Source: Leishmania martiniquensis
Taxonomy: Eukaryota > Euglenozoa > Kinetoplastea > Trypanosomatida > Trypanosomatidae
Direction of reading: 5' to 3'
DNA length: 64,000 nt
Assembly (NCBI RefSeq): GCF_017916325.1
Contig: NC_090151.1
Location: forward strand, 619,489 to 683,488
Part shown: positions 1 through 9,414 of the stretch, piece after piece
Numbering within the stretch: position 1 is the stretch's first letter
Layout of the letters: each line of letters begins with the position of its first letter
Made by a program: the position numbers and the translations under genes
Notes under the pieces: generated by a model
What the model saw: the letters and a program-made list of their open reading frames with translations, nothing else
Told to the model about the DNA's origin: nothing
Database searches by the model: none

Positions 1-1268
1 TGCCATTCACGTGTGTGCTAACGCGCTGTGTGCGTCCTCTCGGCAAGCGAAACGGGAGAAAGAAAGGTGCCAGAGGGGTACAAGGGTGGAGCAGGGACAA
101 TAGATGAAGACGAGTGGGACCACCTGCGGCCATGCCGCCCCTCCTTCTCGCTTCAAGGCGGTGCAGTCAGTGGAGCGACAGGCGAGCCGAAACGAGGTAT
201 AACCAGGAGAGGCGTAGGCATCGCTCCCCTTTCCTCTGGCCACTGCGTCACTTGCCAGCAATGCGCTTCCTCACAGGGCATATACGCGCAGGTGCGCCAC
301 TGGCACGGCAAGCAGAGGGTAGTAGCGCACACTCGGCGGCGGCAGACGCGGGGGCCAGAGAAAGAGGGGCCCCTCTCGGACCCTTTCTGAGGACCTTTTT
401 CTTCCCCTCTTTCTCCTCCCTTGCTGTCGCCGCCGGAGATCAACCATCGCTTCGGAAGAGACAAGGCAAGAAGGGCCGGCACTTGTGAGCAAGCGTGTCT
501 CTTCTCTCTGCCCCTGATGGGTAAGTGGCTGAATGCGCGCTTGCTTCGCTGGCTGGTTTGGTGGGATGAACCTCCCCCCAGAGGAGCATCACTCAACCAC
601 AGACGCATCCACTCAGCAGTGCTCATCAACGCGAAACGAAGCGAAGCACAAGAGAGAAGGCTGGAAGGCAAAAAAAACGGAAGAGGGCGGAGTGGAGGAA
701 AGATGAGAGAGAGAAGTCGGGATGAGGGGCGGATGATGTGCTCTCTGCGCATCAGCACTGATGCAAGTCTCGCCCCTCCCCCCACCTTCTTCTCATAGAA
801 GGTCAAACACAGAGGCATACATGTCAGCCTTTCCCGAGAGACTCTCGCTTTCTCCATCGCTCGTTTACATCCATGACATCGAGCCCGACAAACGAAGGGG
901 CGGCGTGAGAAAAATAAAGAAAGGAGGGAGAGAGAACGAGGCAGAGGGAGTACAAACAGACGAAATGACGGCGGAGTGGCAAACCGCAATGACATCCGCA
1001 CCGAGCGGAGGTGACAGGCGCCCTTCACTGCTATTTCACCAGCGAAGAGCATTGCGCGCAAAACAAACGAAGAGGGAATGGTGGTACGGGAGAAGCGCAG
1101 CGGTAGAGAACGCGGAGCACACGTACACGCAGAGGTAAGCGCAACAGCGGGACACAACGGCAGCAGCGTCGCCAAGTTGTTGTGTGGCACAAACGCAGTG
1201 AAACACATTAGGCGCATATTCGCCAGTTTAACTTTGCTTCGCTTTTGCCTTTTCTCTTTATGGAGGTC
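1..1268. other. non-coding, UTR-like sequence left of the first gene
   Basis: No convincing gene is seen. A 354-codon open frame runs on the minus strand (153-1217), but its translation is a low-complexity mix rich in R, L, S, P and C with no recognisable domain. The sequence is purine-rich on the plus strand, so it is pyrimidine-rich in the direction of the neighbouring minus-strand gene. It most likely carries the 3' UTR of the CxxC protein and the intergenic region beyond it. Confidence 0.6.
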
Positions 1269-1610
1269 TTACCGTAATGTCAGGGCTGGTGAGATGCCAT
1301 CACGGGTGGACGCCAGAAGCTTCTGCTGCGTCTGCATAGAGCCGGTGGTGTCAAAAAACTGCATGCAGAAGATGCAAATCTCCTCTCGCTTGTACAGTTG
1401 CGACGGCGGCGGCATACGGTCACCACGACGAACTTCTATTCCCCATTTCTGGCGAAGCTCTAAGATGGACTTGTGCGTGATGGCTCCAGGTAGCTCGTTC
1501 ACGTAGAAAGTCTGGGTGCACAGAGCACACTTCTTGCGCTTCTGAAGCCCCTGGCGCACTCGGAGGCTGAGCTCCTCTTCCGTAGGCACTTCCTTCGTCT
1601 TCTGCAACAT
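1269..1610 (-). CDS. small conserved-looking CxxC protein, function unknown
   Basis: This frame encodes a 113-residue protein from an ATG at 1610 to a TAA at 1269-1271. I do not recognise the family. Two cysteine pairs are visible, CALC near residue 28-31 and CIFC near residue 77-80. They are separated by a segment with ELPGAITHKSI and ELRQKWGIEV, and the spacing suits a small zinc-binding fold or structural CxxC hooks. The composition is protein-like (mixed charged and hydrophobic) and unlike the low-complexity shadow frames around it. It is on the same strand as the Timeless-like gene, so it belongs to the leftward transcription unit. Function is unknown; that it is a real gene is fairly likely. 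Confidence 0.65.
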   Translation of the reverse strand: MLQKTKEVPTEEELSLRVRQGLQKRKKCALCTQTFYVNELPGAITHKSILELRQKWGIEVRRGDRMPPPSQLYKREEICIFCMQFFDTTGSMQTQQKLLASTRDGISPALTLR

Positions 1611-2435
1611 CGAGAGTATTACACCGGGTGTTGGTGTGGTAAACCTCCTTGTGAGCGCCCAGTCAATCTAAGGAAGATCAATGGAGCAGTTAATGTGGAG
1701 CAGGGCCCCTGCCGTTCTACGGCTATTGGGGGTTGGGGGGGAGAGGTTGGAGCTTGGGCGTGCGCAGGTGCGTGTGCTCGCATGCAGGTATGCTGTCACT
1801 GTTGGTTGCCTATGGAGGGGGGGCGTCGTTGAGCAAAGTAAAGGAAACGTGAAAGCAAACACACATAAAAGAGTGGCACGACGCGGCGTGAAGAGATGAA
1901 GGGAGCTGCGAGGACGGAAAAGACGGCGAAACGGGGGCGTACATGCATGAGTGCACGCGTGTTACGGGTGCTGAGGAGCGATATGTCCTCACGCTCTCGC
2001 TTACCTTTTTACCCATGCACTGCGCGCTGGAGGGTTGCGAGTGAAAAAAAAAACGGGAGAAAATCCGCTTTCTCATTTCCTTTGCTGCTTCTGCGATCTC
2101 GCAAACAATGCGCGAGAGAGCTCCGTGAACATGCCGGATACTCTGGCGGCGACCTCTCTGCCTCGACGCCTCCCACCTCCCCCCGGGAAGGGAGACGATT
2201 TGACTGCCGGCTGATTCTTCCCTGGGGACCCATTACGCTGGCTTTGCTTTGCTTTCCTCGCTATGTGGTGTCTACCTGAAAGCGATTCTATGCAGGTAAT
2301 GACAAAGAGAGACGGCGTACCTGACAATGGCGTAGAGGATTTCTGCCCCACTTGAATGTGCCTGCAACGATGAATTTTTTTTCCGAGCGAACCCATTCTC
2401 CTACACACATAATGATGGGTATTCCGCTCGGCCCC

Positions 2436-2935
2436 CCCTCCCCCTGAGGCCTGCTGGGCAGGCCCATCGCATACCGCAATGCAGCCGTCAACATGCGCTA
2501 CAACAGCGCCCGCTCAGTCGCCTGAGCACGGCCTCCGCCTCAAGCTCGACTCGGCCGCCTCGAAGGTCGCCGCGCAGCCTCGCCCGTCATGCGAGTCGCT
2601 GCGTGACGCGCAACTCCACCTCGGGCGTGGCTCACGCTCTTCACCACCAGCAGGCGGCGGGAGCCGGGTGGGATACGTTCGAGTCACGCTGGCGCTTCGC
2701 CCACCGTCTCGATGGCACAAGCACGTTCGGTGTTTCAGCTCGCTTCGACGCATCGCCGTCCAAGGCATGGCCACTGACACCACTAGCGATACTCCGCTCT
2801 GCCTTTGTTGCGGTGTGAGCACTTCACCCTGCACCGCCACCAGATCGGGTGGCTCGGCATACGGCAGGGGGGGAGAGAGGGGAGGGGGAGGAGGAGAACT
2901 GCATGGCATGCCCCCACAGAGTGAGCACTGAACCC
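2436..2935 (-). mobile_element. SIDER-type degenerate retroposon (Leishmania short interspersed element)
   Basis: Read on the minus strand, the segment starts near GCATGCCATGCAG, followed by a C-rich stretch. It ends near GCCTGCCCAGCAGG and CCTCAGGGGG. From memory, the inner part matches the common SIDER repeats found in Leishmania 3' UTRs; for example, TGAGGCGGAGGCCGTGCTC and GCATGTTGACGGCTGCATT (both read on minus) belong to that consensus. It lies just downstream of the minus-strand Timeless-like gene, in the same orientation, which is the usual SIDER position in a 3' UTR. The approximately 0.5 kb length fits. Members of this class have been linked to mRNA instability, so it may lower expression of the upstream gene. 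No coding capacity is claimed; the exact ends are uncertain. Confidence 0.7.
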
Positions 2936-3163
2936 CTGAGATATCACGCAGCGGTGTGTGCTCTCGCACATCAGGAACCTCGAGCCGTCCGAGGGCAATA
3001 AAGGCAAAAAAAAACGGTCATCAGCAGATCGTACGTGTTGGTGGTGTACGCTGTGAAATTGCTGTAGACAGTGTAAGAGAGAAGAACGGGAGAGACTTCT
3101 GAATTTCTTCAGCCGCCAGCGTGTTTACCACGGAGCCTAACAGGGCGTCGCCAGGGTAACCTT

Positions 3164-6100
3164 CTAGGCTTGTATGGCAGCTGCCGCATCCTCACACTCA
3201 GAGTTCTCCGTGGCGGGCTCGTAGCCGATTCCGCTGGTGTCACCTTCCTTCCTAGGAGAGGAATCGGATACTTCGCGCCGCCAGCGCTTTTTATAGCCAT
3301 GACGGTGGTGATCGTCCCTCCTTGATGGTCGCTTACCCTTCCTATTGGCACCCTCCGCTGCAGGGTTCGGACCAGGCACCACTTGTGCGTCGCCATCCTC
3401 GATGTCGGGAGAGGCATCGGAGCCATGTAGCTCGTTTGCGTCGTTATCGGGCGTCGCCGTTGAACGCCCGTGGTGGGCCATGACGCTTGTGGGGTGTGTG
3501 GCCAGGGGCGCGGCCACACTGGACCCTTCCTGCTGCGCGTCAGGGGCGCCTGCAGTAGGAAGCGGCATTGCTGTGTAGCTCATCAGATGCGGCATCCCTT
3601 TTTCCTCGATGTATGTGTAGTCGAGTGTGCTCAGAGTGAACAACGCGCGTGTGCAACGCAGCGAAACCTCAAAGCCGAGATAGGACTCTGCGCCGCTCAG
3701 CATGCCGCTCTCCGCCTCATGTGAAAGCACTGGGGCGGCACAGGCATCCTGCGCTTTTGCGAAAGGCGGGTTGAAAAAGTCGTAGACGATGCGATCACAC
3801 ACGGCATAAAGTGGGCCGTGGGTTTTCTCGCCATTGGTGAGAACCTCCCTCATCAGCAGCAGAAATGCAACGTTAAAGAAGGCGCTCTCACAGCCATTAC
3901 GCACCAACGTGTTCATCAGGAATGTCAGTGCGATGTTAACATCCGCAGTGTTCACGCGCCAGTGGCGCAGAGTAGAGTGAACAACGCTAATGTTCTTTGG
4001 CGACGCCAGACGATGAAAAAAACCGTTGATGGCCACCTCCCGCTCAGAGCTGATTGTCGATAGGGCGGTGCGGCCACTTGAGGCGATAGAGGGAGGTCGC
4101 GCTTCTGATGTGGCCCTCTCCGGCCGCCCCAACCCGTCAGCGTCCACAGAGGCGCCACCATCGCCTGACTCCAATGCCACTTCGGGAAGATTTACAGCTA
4201 CAAGGGGCACCTCGTGCTCCTCACCGAAACGTTGGCTCCGCGCACTCGCTTTCCCGTCGGACCGTCTAGCGTCCTCATCGCTCGTTTCGTCATCTATCAT
4301 GTCCTTCATGTCCTCAATCATCTCCTCATGCAGGCCCTCCAAAGCAGCTGAGTTGACGCTCTCGGTGTCGTCTTGGTTGCCTTCACCGCCTGCATCAGCC
4401 GCCTCCTTCACAGACAATGTCTTGTGCTTTTTCGACCGCTTCGGAAGAAGAAGATTCCCTTTGTAGCTGCATTTCTCCACCAGCTGAAACACTGAAAACG
4501 TGAACAGCGTAAAAACTTGCGCTCTGTGAATAGCCATCACCCGACTTGAGTATTCCGAGAGCAAGCCGAACACAAGCTTGATATTCTCTTCCTTGTAAAG
4601 GACAGAGGACGCCAAGGCGTGCGCAGCGACCTGCACAACAGGATCGGCAGCCATCTCGCCCTGCAGCAGCAATTGCAGGATTAGAAGTATTTCTGCCAAG
4701 TATCCAACAACAATCGTCACATCCTCACGTCGACGGATGTCTTTGCAATCGAGAAAGCAGCGCAGTACAGAAAACCCGAGCTCCAAGTAATCCAGGGAAA
4801 CAATCGATGAGACGCTTTGCCACTGTTGAGGAAACATTACTAGGAAGGACTTCTGCTCGCTTTTCAGCTGCTCAGCAGTAATCCTGACGTACCGCAGAGC
4901 GCAGCGACATACTGTCATGTAGTGCAGCACGTTATCCAGACTTTGGTACATCGCAGTGTCGAGAGGTGACGTGACCTCCTGCGTCTCGCCAGATCCCTTG
5001 TACCCAATGACAGTTTCCTTGTGCTCCTTTGAGGCACGCTCGACGGCTGCAGCAGTGTCTTGTAGCTTGTCGAATATCATAATGCTCAGCGGTTCGAAAC
5101 CAAAGTTCAAAAAAGCGCTGATTTGATGTGAAAGATGTATCTTTGTGGGCAGCGGAAGGTTGCACTGCGGCGTGACTCCTTGGTACATGCCTTTGATAAA
5201 ACGACCGCGCTTGCGCAAATCAACATCTTTCATGGCCTCAAGTGGATCCTTTCGCCGCGGCCCTAGCAACGAAAAAACAGTGCCAATGGTTCCACCTCCC
5301 CTTGCGCCCCTCGGTGAGGCACGGACAAGAATTCCATTGGAGGTAACAGCACCATTTCGGCTACGGGCTACAAAACGCCATCTGTCGCTCGTTTGCTTGC
5401 AATCACGGAACTGCTGTCGATTTAAAAGCACAGAGAGCATATGGTCCGGAGACAAGTCACCTGTGTGACCGAGTAATGTCATACGTGCGAGCTCTTCTGC
5501 AGGAACACACCAGATTATGCTTGCGATCGCCGACAGCACAAATGAGTTCCACTTCCACAGCTGCTCGTCACTTTCCAGGAGGCCATTTACTTGCCTTTGA
5601 AACTCCTGATCGAAGTCCCCGTACATCGCATCTGATGGTTTCGATGAGGACTGTGAGCTGCCATCGAGATCGATTTCGCTTTCTTCCTCAAGGTAACTCT
5701 CATTCATCGCCTGAGTCCCTTTGGGGATGCTATCACTTTCGTTCTCCTCATCCTTTTTCTGATACTCCCCCTCCCAGCTGTTCGGGGCCACATTCCTTGT
5801 GTCATCATTGGCTACCCCACCGGCACTGCCGACGCGGGAATAGTTCTGGTTTATCACAACAAGAAGGAGCTCGACGCCATGGTTTCGACAGAAAGCACCG
5901 ATGATTCTCTCCGTGTCCACTGGGTTTCCCTTCAGCAAGTACGTAACGACCGTCAGAACAATTTCAAGAATAACGGTGTCTTCACGGTGCAGCTCGCCCC
6001 TCGTTCTCTTTTCAGCAACTGGCGCAATACACTGAACTAGTAACGCGAAAAACTCGTCTGTTCCGCAGCGCGCTTTTATCTTTTGGAGCATGTCATTCTG

Positions 6101-6535
6101 GAGAACCTCATTGGCCGAAAAGCGAGGGATCGGTAGCAACATTACTGCCAAAAGTTTTAGAAGCTGAGGAAGCAGCGTATCACTGAAATTCATCCCGTGC
6201 GACAAGAGCAACGGTACGACCAGCTTCTCTGCCACCGACATTTCACAAATGAATGTGAATTCTGCACGACTAAGATCGCTTCCGGCAAGCTGAGCTTCAG
6301 CGTTATCATCGTCATTGTCGGTATCCTCTCCACTGACTTCATTAAAGAGCTGTCGCTCTCGAAGTGTCTCAATGCGCTCTACAATGCGGCTGCGCTCGCG
6401 CAGGAGCCGGTTGCGGAGCAACTTTGCCGCCGCACATGCCTCAGAGACGCTAGACGGTGACGGAATTCGGTTCAGAGAAATAGTCAGCGCATCAACAGAA
6501 AGCAGAATCTGTCGCCTAACGGCCTCCGTAGACAT
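3164..6535 (-). CDS. Timeless/Tof1-like replication fork protection protein
   Basis: This frame encodes 1123 residues from the ATG at 6533-6535 (MSTEAVRRQ); upstream the frame extends only from a TTG. The Timeless family (Tof1, Swi1, Tim) stabilises paused replication forks with Tipin. Several features support the call. The N-terminal half is a run of helical, HEAT-like segments. A helix reading WNSFVLSAI is followed by an EELARM segment like the family's late N-terminal helices. An ARSRNGAV stretch sits where relatives have a conserved R-rich SRFG-type motif. Near residue 900, a GFFHRLASPKN segment followed by LRHWRVN resembles the family's C-terminal block. Acidic linkers (near 260-310 and 740-800) and a basic tail (KRPSRR, KKRWRRE) are present. 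It is the first clearly recognised gene of the leftward unit. The family call rests on pattern recall. Confidence 0.6.
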   Translation of the reverse strand: MSTEAVRRQILLSVDALTISLNRIPSPSSVSEACAAAKLLRNRLLRERSRIVERIETLRERQLFNEVSGEDTDNDDDNAEAQLAGSDLSRAEFTFICEMSVAEKLVVPLLLSHGMNFSDTLLPQLLKLLAVMLLPIPRFSANEVLQNDMLQKIKARCGTDEFFALLVQCIAPVAEKRTRGELHREDTVILEIVLTVVTYLLKGNPVDTERIIGAFCRNHGVELLLVVINQNYSRVGSAGGVANDDTRNVAPNSWEGEYQKKDEENESDSIPKGTQAMNESYLEEESEIDLDGSSQSSSKPSDAMYGDFDQEFQRQVNGLLESDEQLWKWNSFVLSAIASIIWCVPAEELARMTLLGHTGDLSPDHMLSVLLNRQQFRDCKQTSDRWRFVARSRNGAVTSNGILVRASPRGARGGGTIGTVFSLLGPRRKDPLEAMKDVDLRKRGRFIKGMYQGVTPQCNLPLPTKIHLSHQISAFLNFGFEPLSIMIFDKLQDTAAAVERASKEHKETVIGYKGSGETQEVTSPLDTAMYQSLDNVLHYMTVCRCALRYVRITAEQLKSEQKSFLVMFPQQWQSVSSIVSLDYLELGFSVLRCFLDCKDIRRREDVTIVVGYLAEILLILQLLLQGEMAADPVVQVAAHALASSVLYKEENIKLVFGLLSEYSSRVMAIHRAQVFTLFTFSVFQLVEKCSYKGNLLLPKRSKKHKTLSVKEAADAGGEGNQDDTESVNSAALEGLHEEMIEDMKDMIDDETSDEDARRSDGKASARSQRFGEEHEVPLVAVNLPEVALESGDGGASVDADGLGRPERATSEARPPSIASSGRTALSTISSEREVAINGFFHRLASPKNISVVHSTLRHWRVNTADVNIALTFLMNTLVRNGCESAFFNVAFLLLMREVLTNGEKTHGPLYAVCDRIVYDFFNPPFAKAQDACAAPVLSHEAESGMLSGAESYLGFEVSLRCTRALFTLSTLDYTYIEEKGMPHLMSYTAMPLPTAGAPDAQQEGSSVAAPLATHPTSVMAHHGRSTATPDNDANELHGSDASPDIEDGDAQVVPGPNPAAEGANRKGKRPSRRDDHHRHGYKKRWRREVSDSSPRKEGDTSGIGYEPATENSECEDAAAAIQA

Positions 6536-6762
6536 GTCTCTATGAATTCTTTTTCTATCTTCTGGGTCTAGTGTATAGGCGTGAAAAGAAAGAAGATAAG
6601 TAATTCTTGGTGTAATCGATACGCCTTGCGTAATTGAATGTGGGTCGCTCTCCACAGCTCGAGACTCAAAGAATCCTCCAGCAATAGTCACTGTCTTCAA
6701 TAGCAATGTGTAAAAAAAAAGAGACAGGGTAGGCTACTTAATGGGGGAGCATATATGCGCAT

Positions 6763-6796
6763 ATAATAATAATAATATTCATTATTATCATTATTA
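6763..6796. repeat. AAT/ATT inverted repeat
   Basis: An (ATA/AAT)n tract is followed at once by an (ATT)n tract, so the two halves are complementary and can form an AT-only hairpin or cruciform. It sits about 230 bp from the first minus-strand ATG, inside the strand-switch region. Confidence 0.8.
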
Positions 6797-7421
6797 CGAA
6801 GCAATTCAGTAATGGTGCCTACTTCACTCGCAACTGCTGCCTTCAGCAGGCGCGTTGTAATGATGACTGTGCACGAGTTTATCAGCAAACAGCAACGTCA
6901 TACTAGTGCGCCGCTGCATTTCCTCGCACCGTCAAAAACGCGGCAGGCCGCCTCCCCAAGTTTGGGTGACATGCCGGCGGATGAAAGAGTCACGGTTCGC
7001 TCAGATTTTGTTTTCCGTTAGTGAAATGTGGACACTCATCGAGTTCCGATAAAAGGCATTTTGTCTTCTCAGAATCGGCGAGCTGGCATTCTAGAGTTTG
7101 ATATACACCGGTATTGGGGTGGGGAAGAAGCATACTTTAGAGCATGATAAGACTGAAAGGGTTTTGGACAAGAATCACTCGACTACGAGAAGAGCGGTGC
7201 CCGCTGATAACTGTGAGGTTGCAAGCCAAACGATCACAGTGTATTAGCCAGCAATATCAAACGAAGAGTCTCCACCTTGCTTGTAGCTTCGCGTACGCTT
7301 CTCATCGAGTACAGACAGTTGCAATAAAGAGCCAAAAGCAGAAGTGCCGTTCCACATTTTCTTCAAACATGCGAAGTCACACGCCACTGCATTGAATATG
7401 TGCGAAAAAGACGAATTGACT

Positions 7422-7757
7422 TTATCGAAGAGGAAGAAGCTTGTTGTAAGGAGAAAGCGACCTTTTCTGCTTCTGCGTATCGCTTTTAATTTGGCGCAAG
7501 ACACTTTGTGAGGCTAATCGAGAGTAATTGGCTCTTCGCGTAGCTCCGTTGAGTTCTCGACGAACAGCGGTAGAATCGAACGCATTGTAGGCGCGCCTTG
7601 AGCTCTTGCCGCTCACTTCGTTCAGCATTGTGCGCTCATGAAAGGGGAGTCGAACATGCTTGTTAAATAGGGTGCCCGTGATGCGGCCGTCTGAGCGGCC
7701 TTTTCGCCAAGACAAAGCCCTGCGAGTACATGCGGGGAAGTAGTTCTTGAAAGTCAT
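7422..7757 (-). CDS. possible small basic protein in the strand-switch region
   Basis: This is an open frame of 111 residues from an ATG at 7755-7757; the frame continues upstream only from a TTG. The translation is strongly basic and of normal composition, with segments such as RSDGRITGTLF and LPFHERTMLNEV, unlike the repetitive shadow frames elsewhere. I do not recognise a family. If real, it would be the first gene of the leftward unit, about 0.9 kb from the Timeless-like start, and could be a ribosomal-type or mitochondrial basic protein. The alternative is chance openness in AT-richer DNA. Confidence 0.3.
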   Translation of the reverse strand: MTFKNYFPACTRRALSWRKGRSDGRITGTLFNKHVRLPFHERTMLNEVSGKSSRRAYNAFDSTAVRRELNGATRRANYSRLASQSVLRQIKSDTQKQKRSLSPYNKLLPLR

Positions 7758-8101
7758 AAAGATGTACTGGAGAATCTGACGAGGAGTGGAAGAAGAGGGC
7801 AACAGAGGGTGGAAAATGAAGCATAACGCGGCGCTGCATGGTCTATGTGCCCACTACATTAACGTGGGCTGCTTCCATTATTTTCTTTTCGGTGCACTCA
7901 TCACTTGAGTGCAACGGACACCCTTGTTCTTTTAATTGGATGTTTCAAAAATGTTACTCATCACTGAATCGTAGGTTTTACCTGCTTTTTTCTCTCTCCT
8001 CGATGCCAGGTGAGCCTAGCTTGCCTAGCGCTGCAGAGCCATTTTTTGCCAAAGCACTGAATTGTTGCCACAGTGGCAGGGAAATGACAGCGAAGACGCT
8101 A

Positions 8102-8203
8102 TGGGGGAGGTGAATGGGGGGGGGCAATGGGCGCTCCGCCCGATATGCACAGCTGAGCTTTTCACAAGAAAACCGGCTGCCGCTCTACGGGGGGGGGAGG
8201 TAA
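8102..8203 (+). repeat. poly-G tracts in the strand-switch region
   Basis: Several runs of five to nine consecutive G on the plus strand fall within about 100 bp (around 8103, 8117 and 8190). They could form a G-quadruplex, or act as a rigid poly(dG:dC) nucleosome-excluding element close to the first plus-strand frame. Confidence 0.5.
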
Positions 8204-8377
8204 ATCCTCATGTTTCCCTGTGCCGTTTGAGCACGCAGCCTCAAGCTTTCCAGCGCGTTAGTGAGGACCGTGCCGCGTCTGCGAAAGGGCGCACTTTATA
8301 GGCGCGAGCAGGCATGAATTGCTTGAAGACATGTTGACCGTGCCCTTTGGCTTGCAACTGCACGGCGCTTCTCGGGT

Positions 8378-8854
8378 ATGCGCCCTGCTCGTTTTCGCAG
8401 TTTCTCTTCCGCATTCGCCTCCTCCATTGCGTTGCTTACGCCAATAAGTTGCGCAGCTTCTCCCTGGCCAAACAAGTCTGCAGCTAGCGTGCGTTATTTC
8501 GATGCAGAGCAGGGGCAGATAGTGGATCACGAAGTTAATCAGCTCCCATTACACCCTCCCCCTACTCTCAAGGCAAAGCGTCTTTTACTTTCTCAAGCTC
8601 AGCACGCTTCTGCTTTCCCTATCGCATCTTCTTCCTGTGCTGGATTACGTGGATCCTCAGTTACTCAACTCCACCTTCAAAACAGGCTCGCAGCTTTCCA
8701 CTCGCCATCCTTGGCATTCGCTATAGGTGCCAAGAGTGCCGTCAAAGTCATCAACGTCACCTTTCCTCATCACTTCGGTGCCCCATTAGAGGATACCGAG
8801 GTCTTCATCGGTGGCTCTGTGACGACACAGGCCGCGCCCCATAAGAGCGAGTAA
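8378..8854 (+). CDS. unrecognised small protein with possible signal sequence
   Basis: This is an open frame of 158 residues starting with an ATG at 8378. The N terminus (basic MRPARFR followed by a small/hydrophobic segment ending near SCAAS) resembles a signal peptide or mitochondrial presequence. The rest has no motif I can name; a short beta-like stretch (VKVINVTFPHHF) with one N-x-T site appears near the C terminus. It would be the first gene of the rightward unit, ahead of the secretory enzyme ERO1. It could instead be a decayed gene or a chance frame. Confidence 0.35.
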   Translation: MRPARFRSFSSAFASSIALLTPISCAASPWPNKSAASVRYFDAEQGQIVDHEVNQLPLHPPPTLKAKRLLLSQAQHASAFPIASSSCAGLRGSSVTQLHLQNRLAAFHSPSLAFAIGAKSAVKVINVTFPHHFGAPLEDTEVFIGGSVTTQAAPHKSE

Positions 8855-9307
8855 GCAACTGTACAGGCGGCCGAGTAGCAAGACCATAGAGTAGAAAGGG
8901 CCCGGATGCCGTGCCCGTTACGATCACCGTAGGCAAGCTTTGGGAAGACAATCTTAGCATCGCTGATTTGCTGTTTTCCGTTTGTGGTGAGCGGTGAGGG
9001 TCATATGCGTACGCCTGTCAGTGAGTTTTTGCTAAGTGGCTTTCGCGAGACCTGAATACCAGCGATAACTGCGTTTGGCTGTTCTTGCTAGGCCAGGGTA
9101 ATAGTTAGCAGGTATATACCTCTGCCCTTGTGTGCATCGTTTTGCATTGCGGCTCAAGCTCTCCGCACCAACGGTAACTGAGTGGGCTCTGATACGTTCA
9201 GTCTGTCCCCTCTAGCAAAACCCCACCACCCTTGTTGGCGCCTCTCCACAACTGACTCGGGTAGGCTTCGCATTTCTCGCTGGTTTTACCCGAAGCTTAG
9301 CTATGAC

Positions 9308-9363
9308 CTTTGCTTTTTTCTTCTTCGACTTTTCCCTCTTGATATCTGCTTCTGTGTCTGAAG
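9308..9363 (+). promoter_or_regulatory. candidate trans-splice acceptor for ERO1
   Basis: A long T/C tract from about 9308 is followed by an AG at 9362-9363, about 50 nt before the ERO1 ATG. This is the usual layout of a spliced-leader acceptor in trypanosomatids. Inferred from sequence only. Confidence 0.45.
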
Positions 9364-9414
9364 CTTCACCCACGCGACATTCGTTCAGATCATTAAGTAC
9401 TATTCACAGCCCAA

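Larger units (their letters stand above)
6536..9414. promoter_or_regulatory. divergent strand-switch region (inferred transcription start region for both units)
   Basis: Genes to the left are all on minus and genes to the right all on plus. The two clear flanking starts are the Timeless-like ATG at 6535 and the ERO1 ATG at 9415. In Leishmania and relatives such divergent regions are where RNA polymerase II starts two polycistronic units, so this is inferred from layout and no promoter motif was identified. The DNA is visibly more AT-rich than the rest of the window. It holds an AAT/ATT inverted repeat at 6763-6796 and poly-G runs at about 8103-8200. Two small candidate frames (7422-7757 minus and 8378-8854 plus) lie inside; if either is real, the true switch is narrower. 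A tRNA-like T-arm sequence near 7640 does not fold. Confidence 0.7.

Noticed and set aside
153..1217. A 354-codon minus-strand frame at the left edge
   Set aside because: Low-complexity composition with no domain; it looks like the 3' UTR of the CxxC gene.
7625..7710. A tRNA-like T-arm sequence (GTTCGACTCC on minus)
   Set aside because: The flanking bases do not form a T stem and no A box or acceptor stem is found, so it is not a tRNA.
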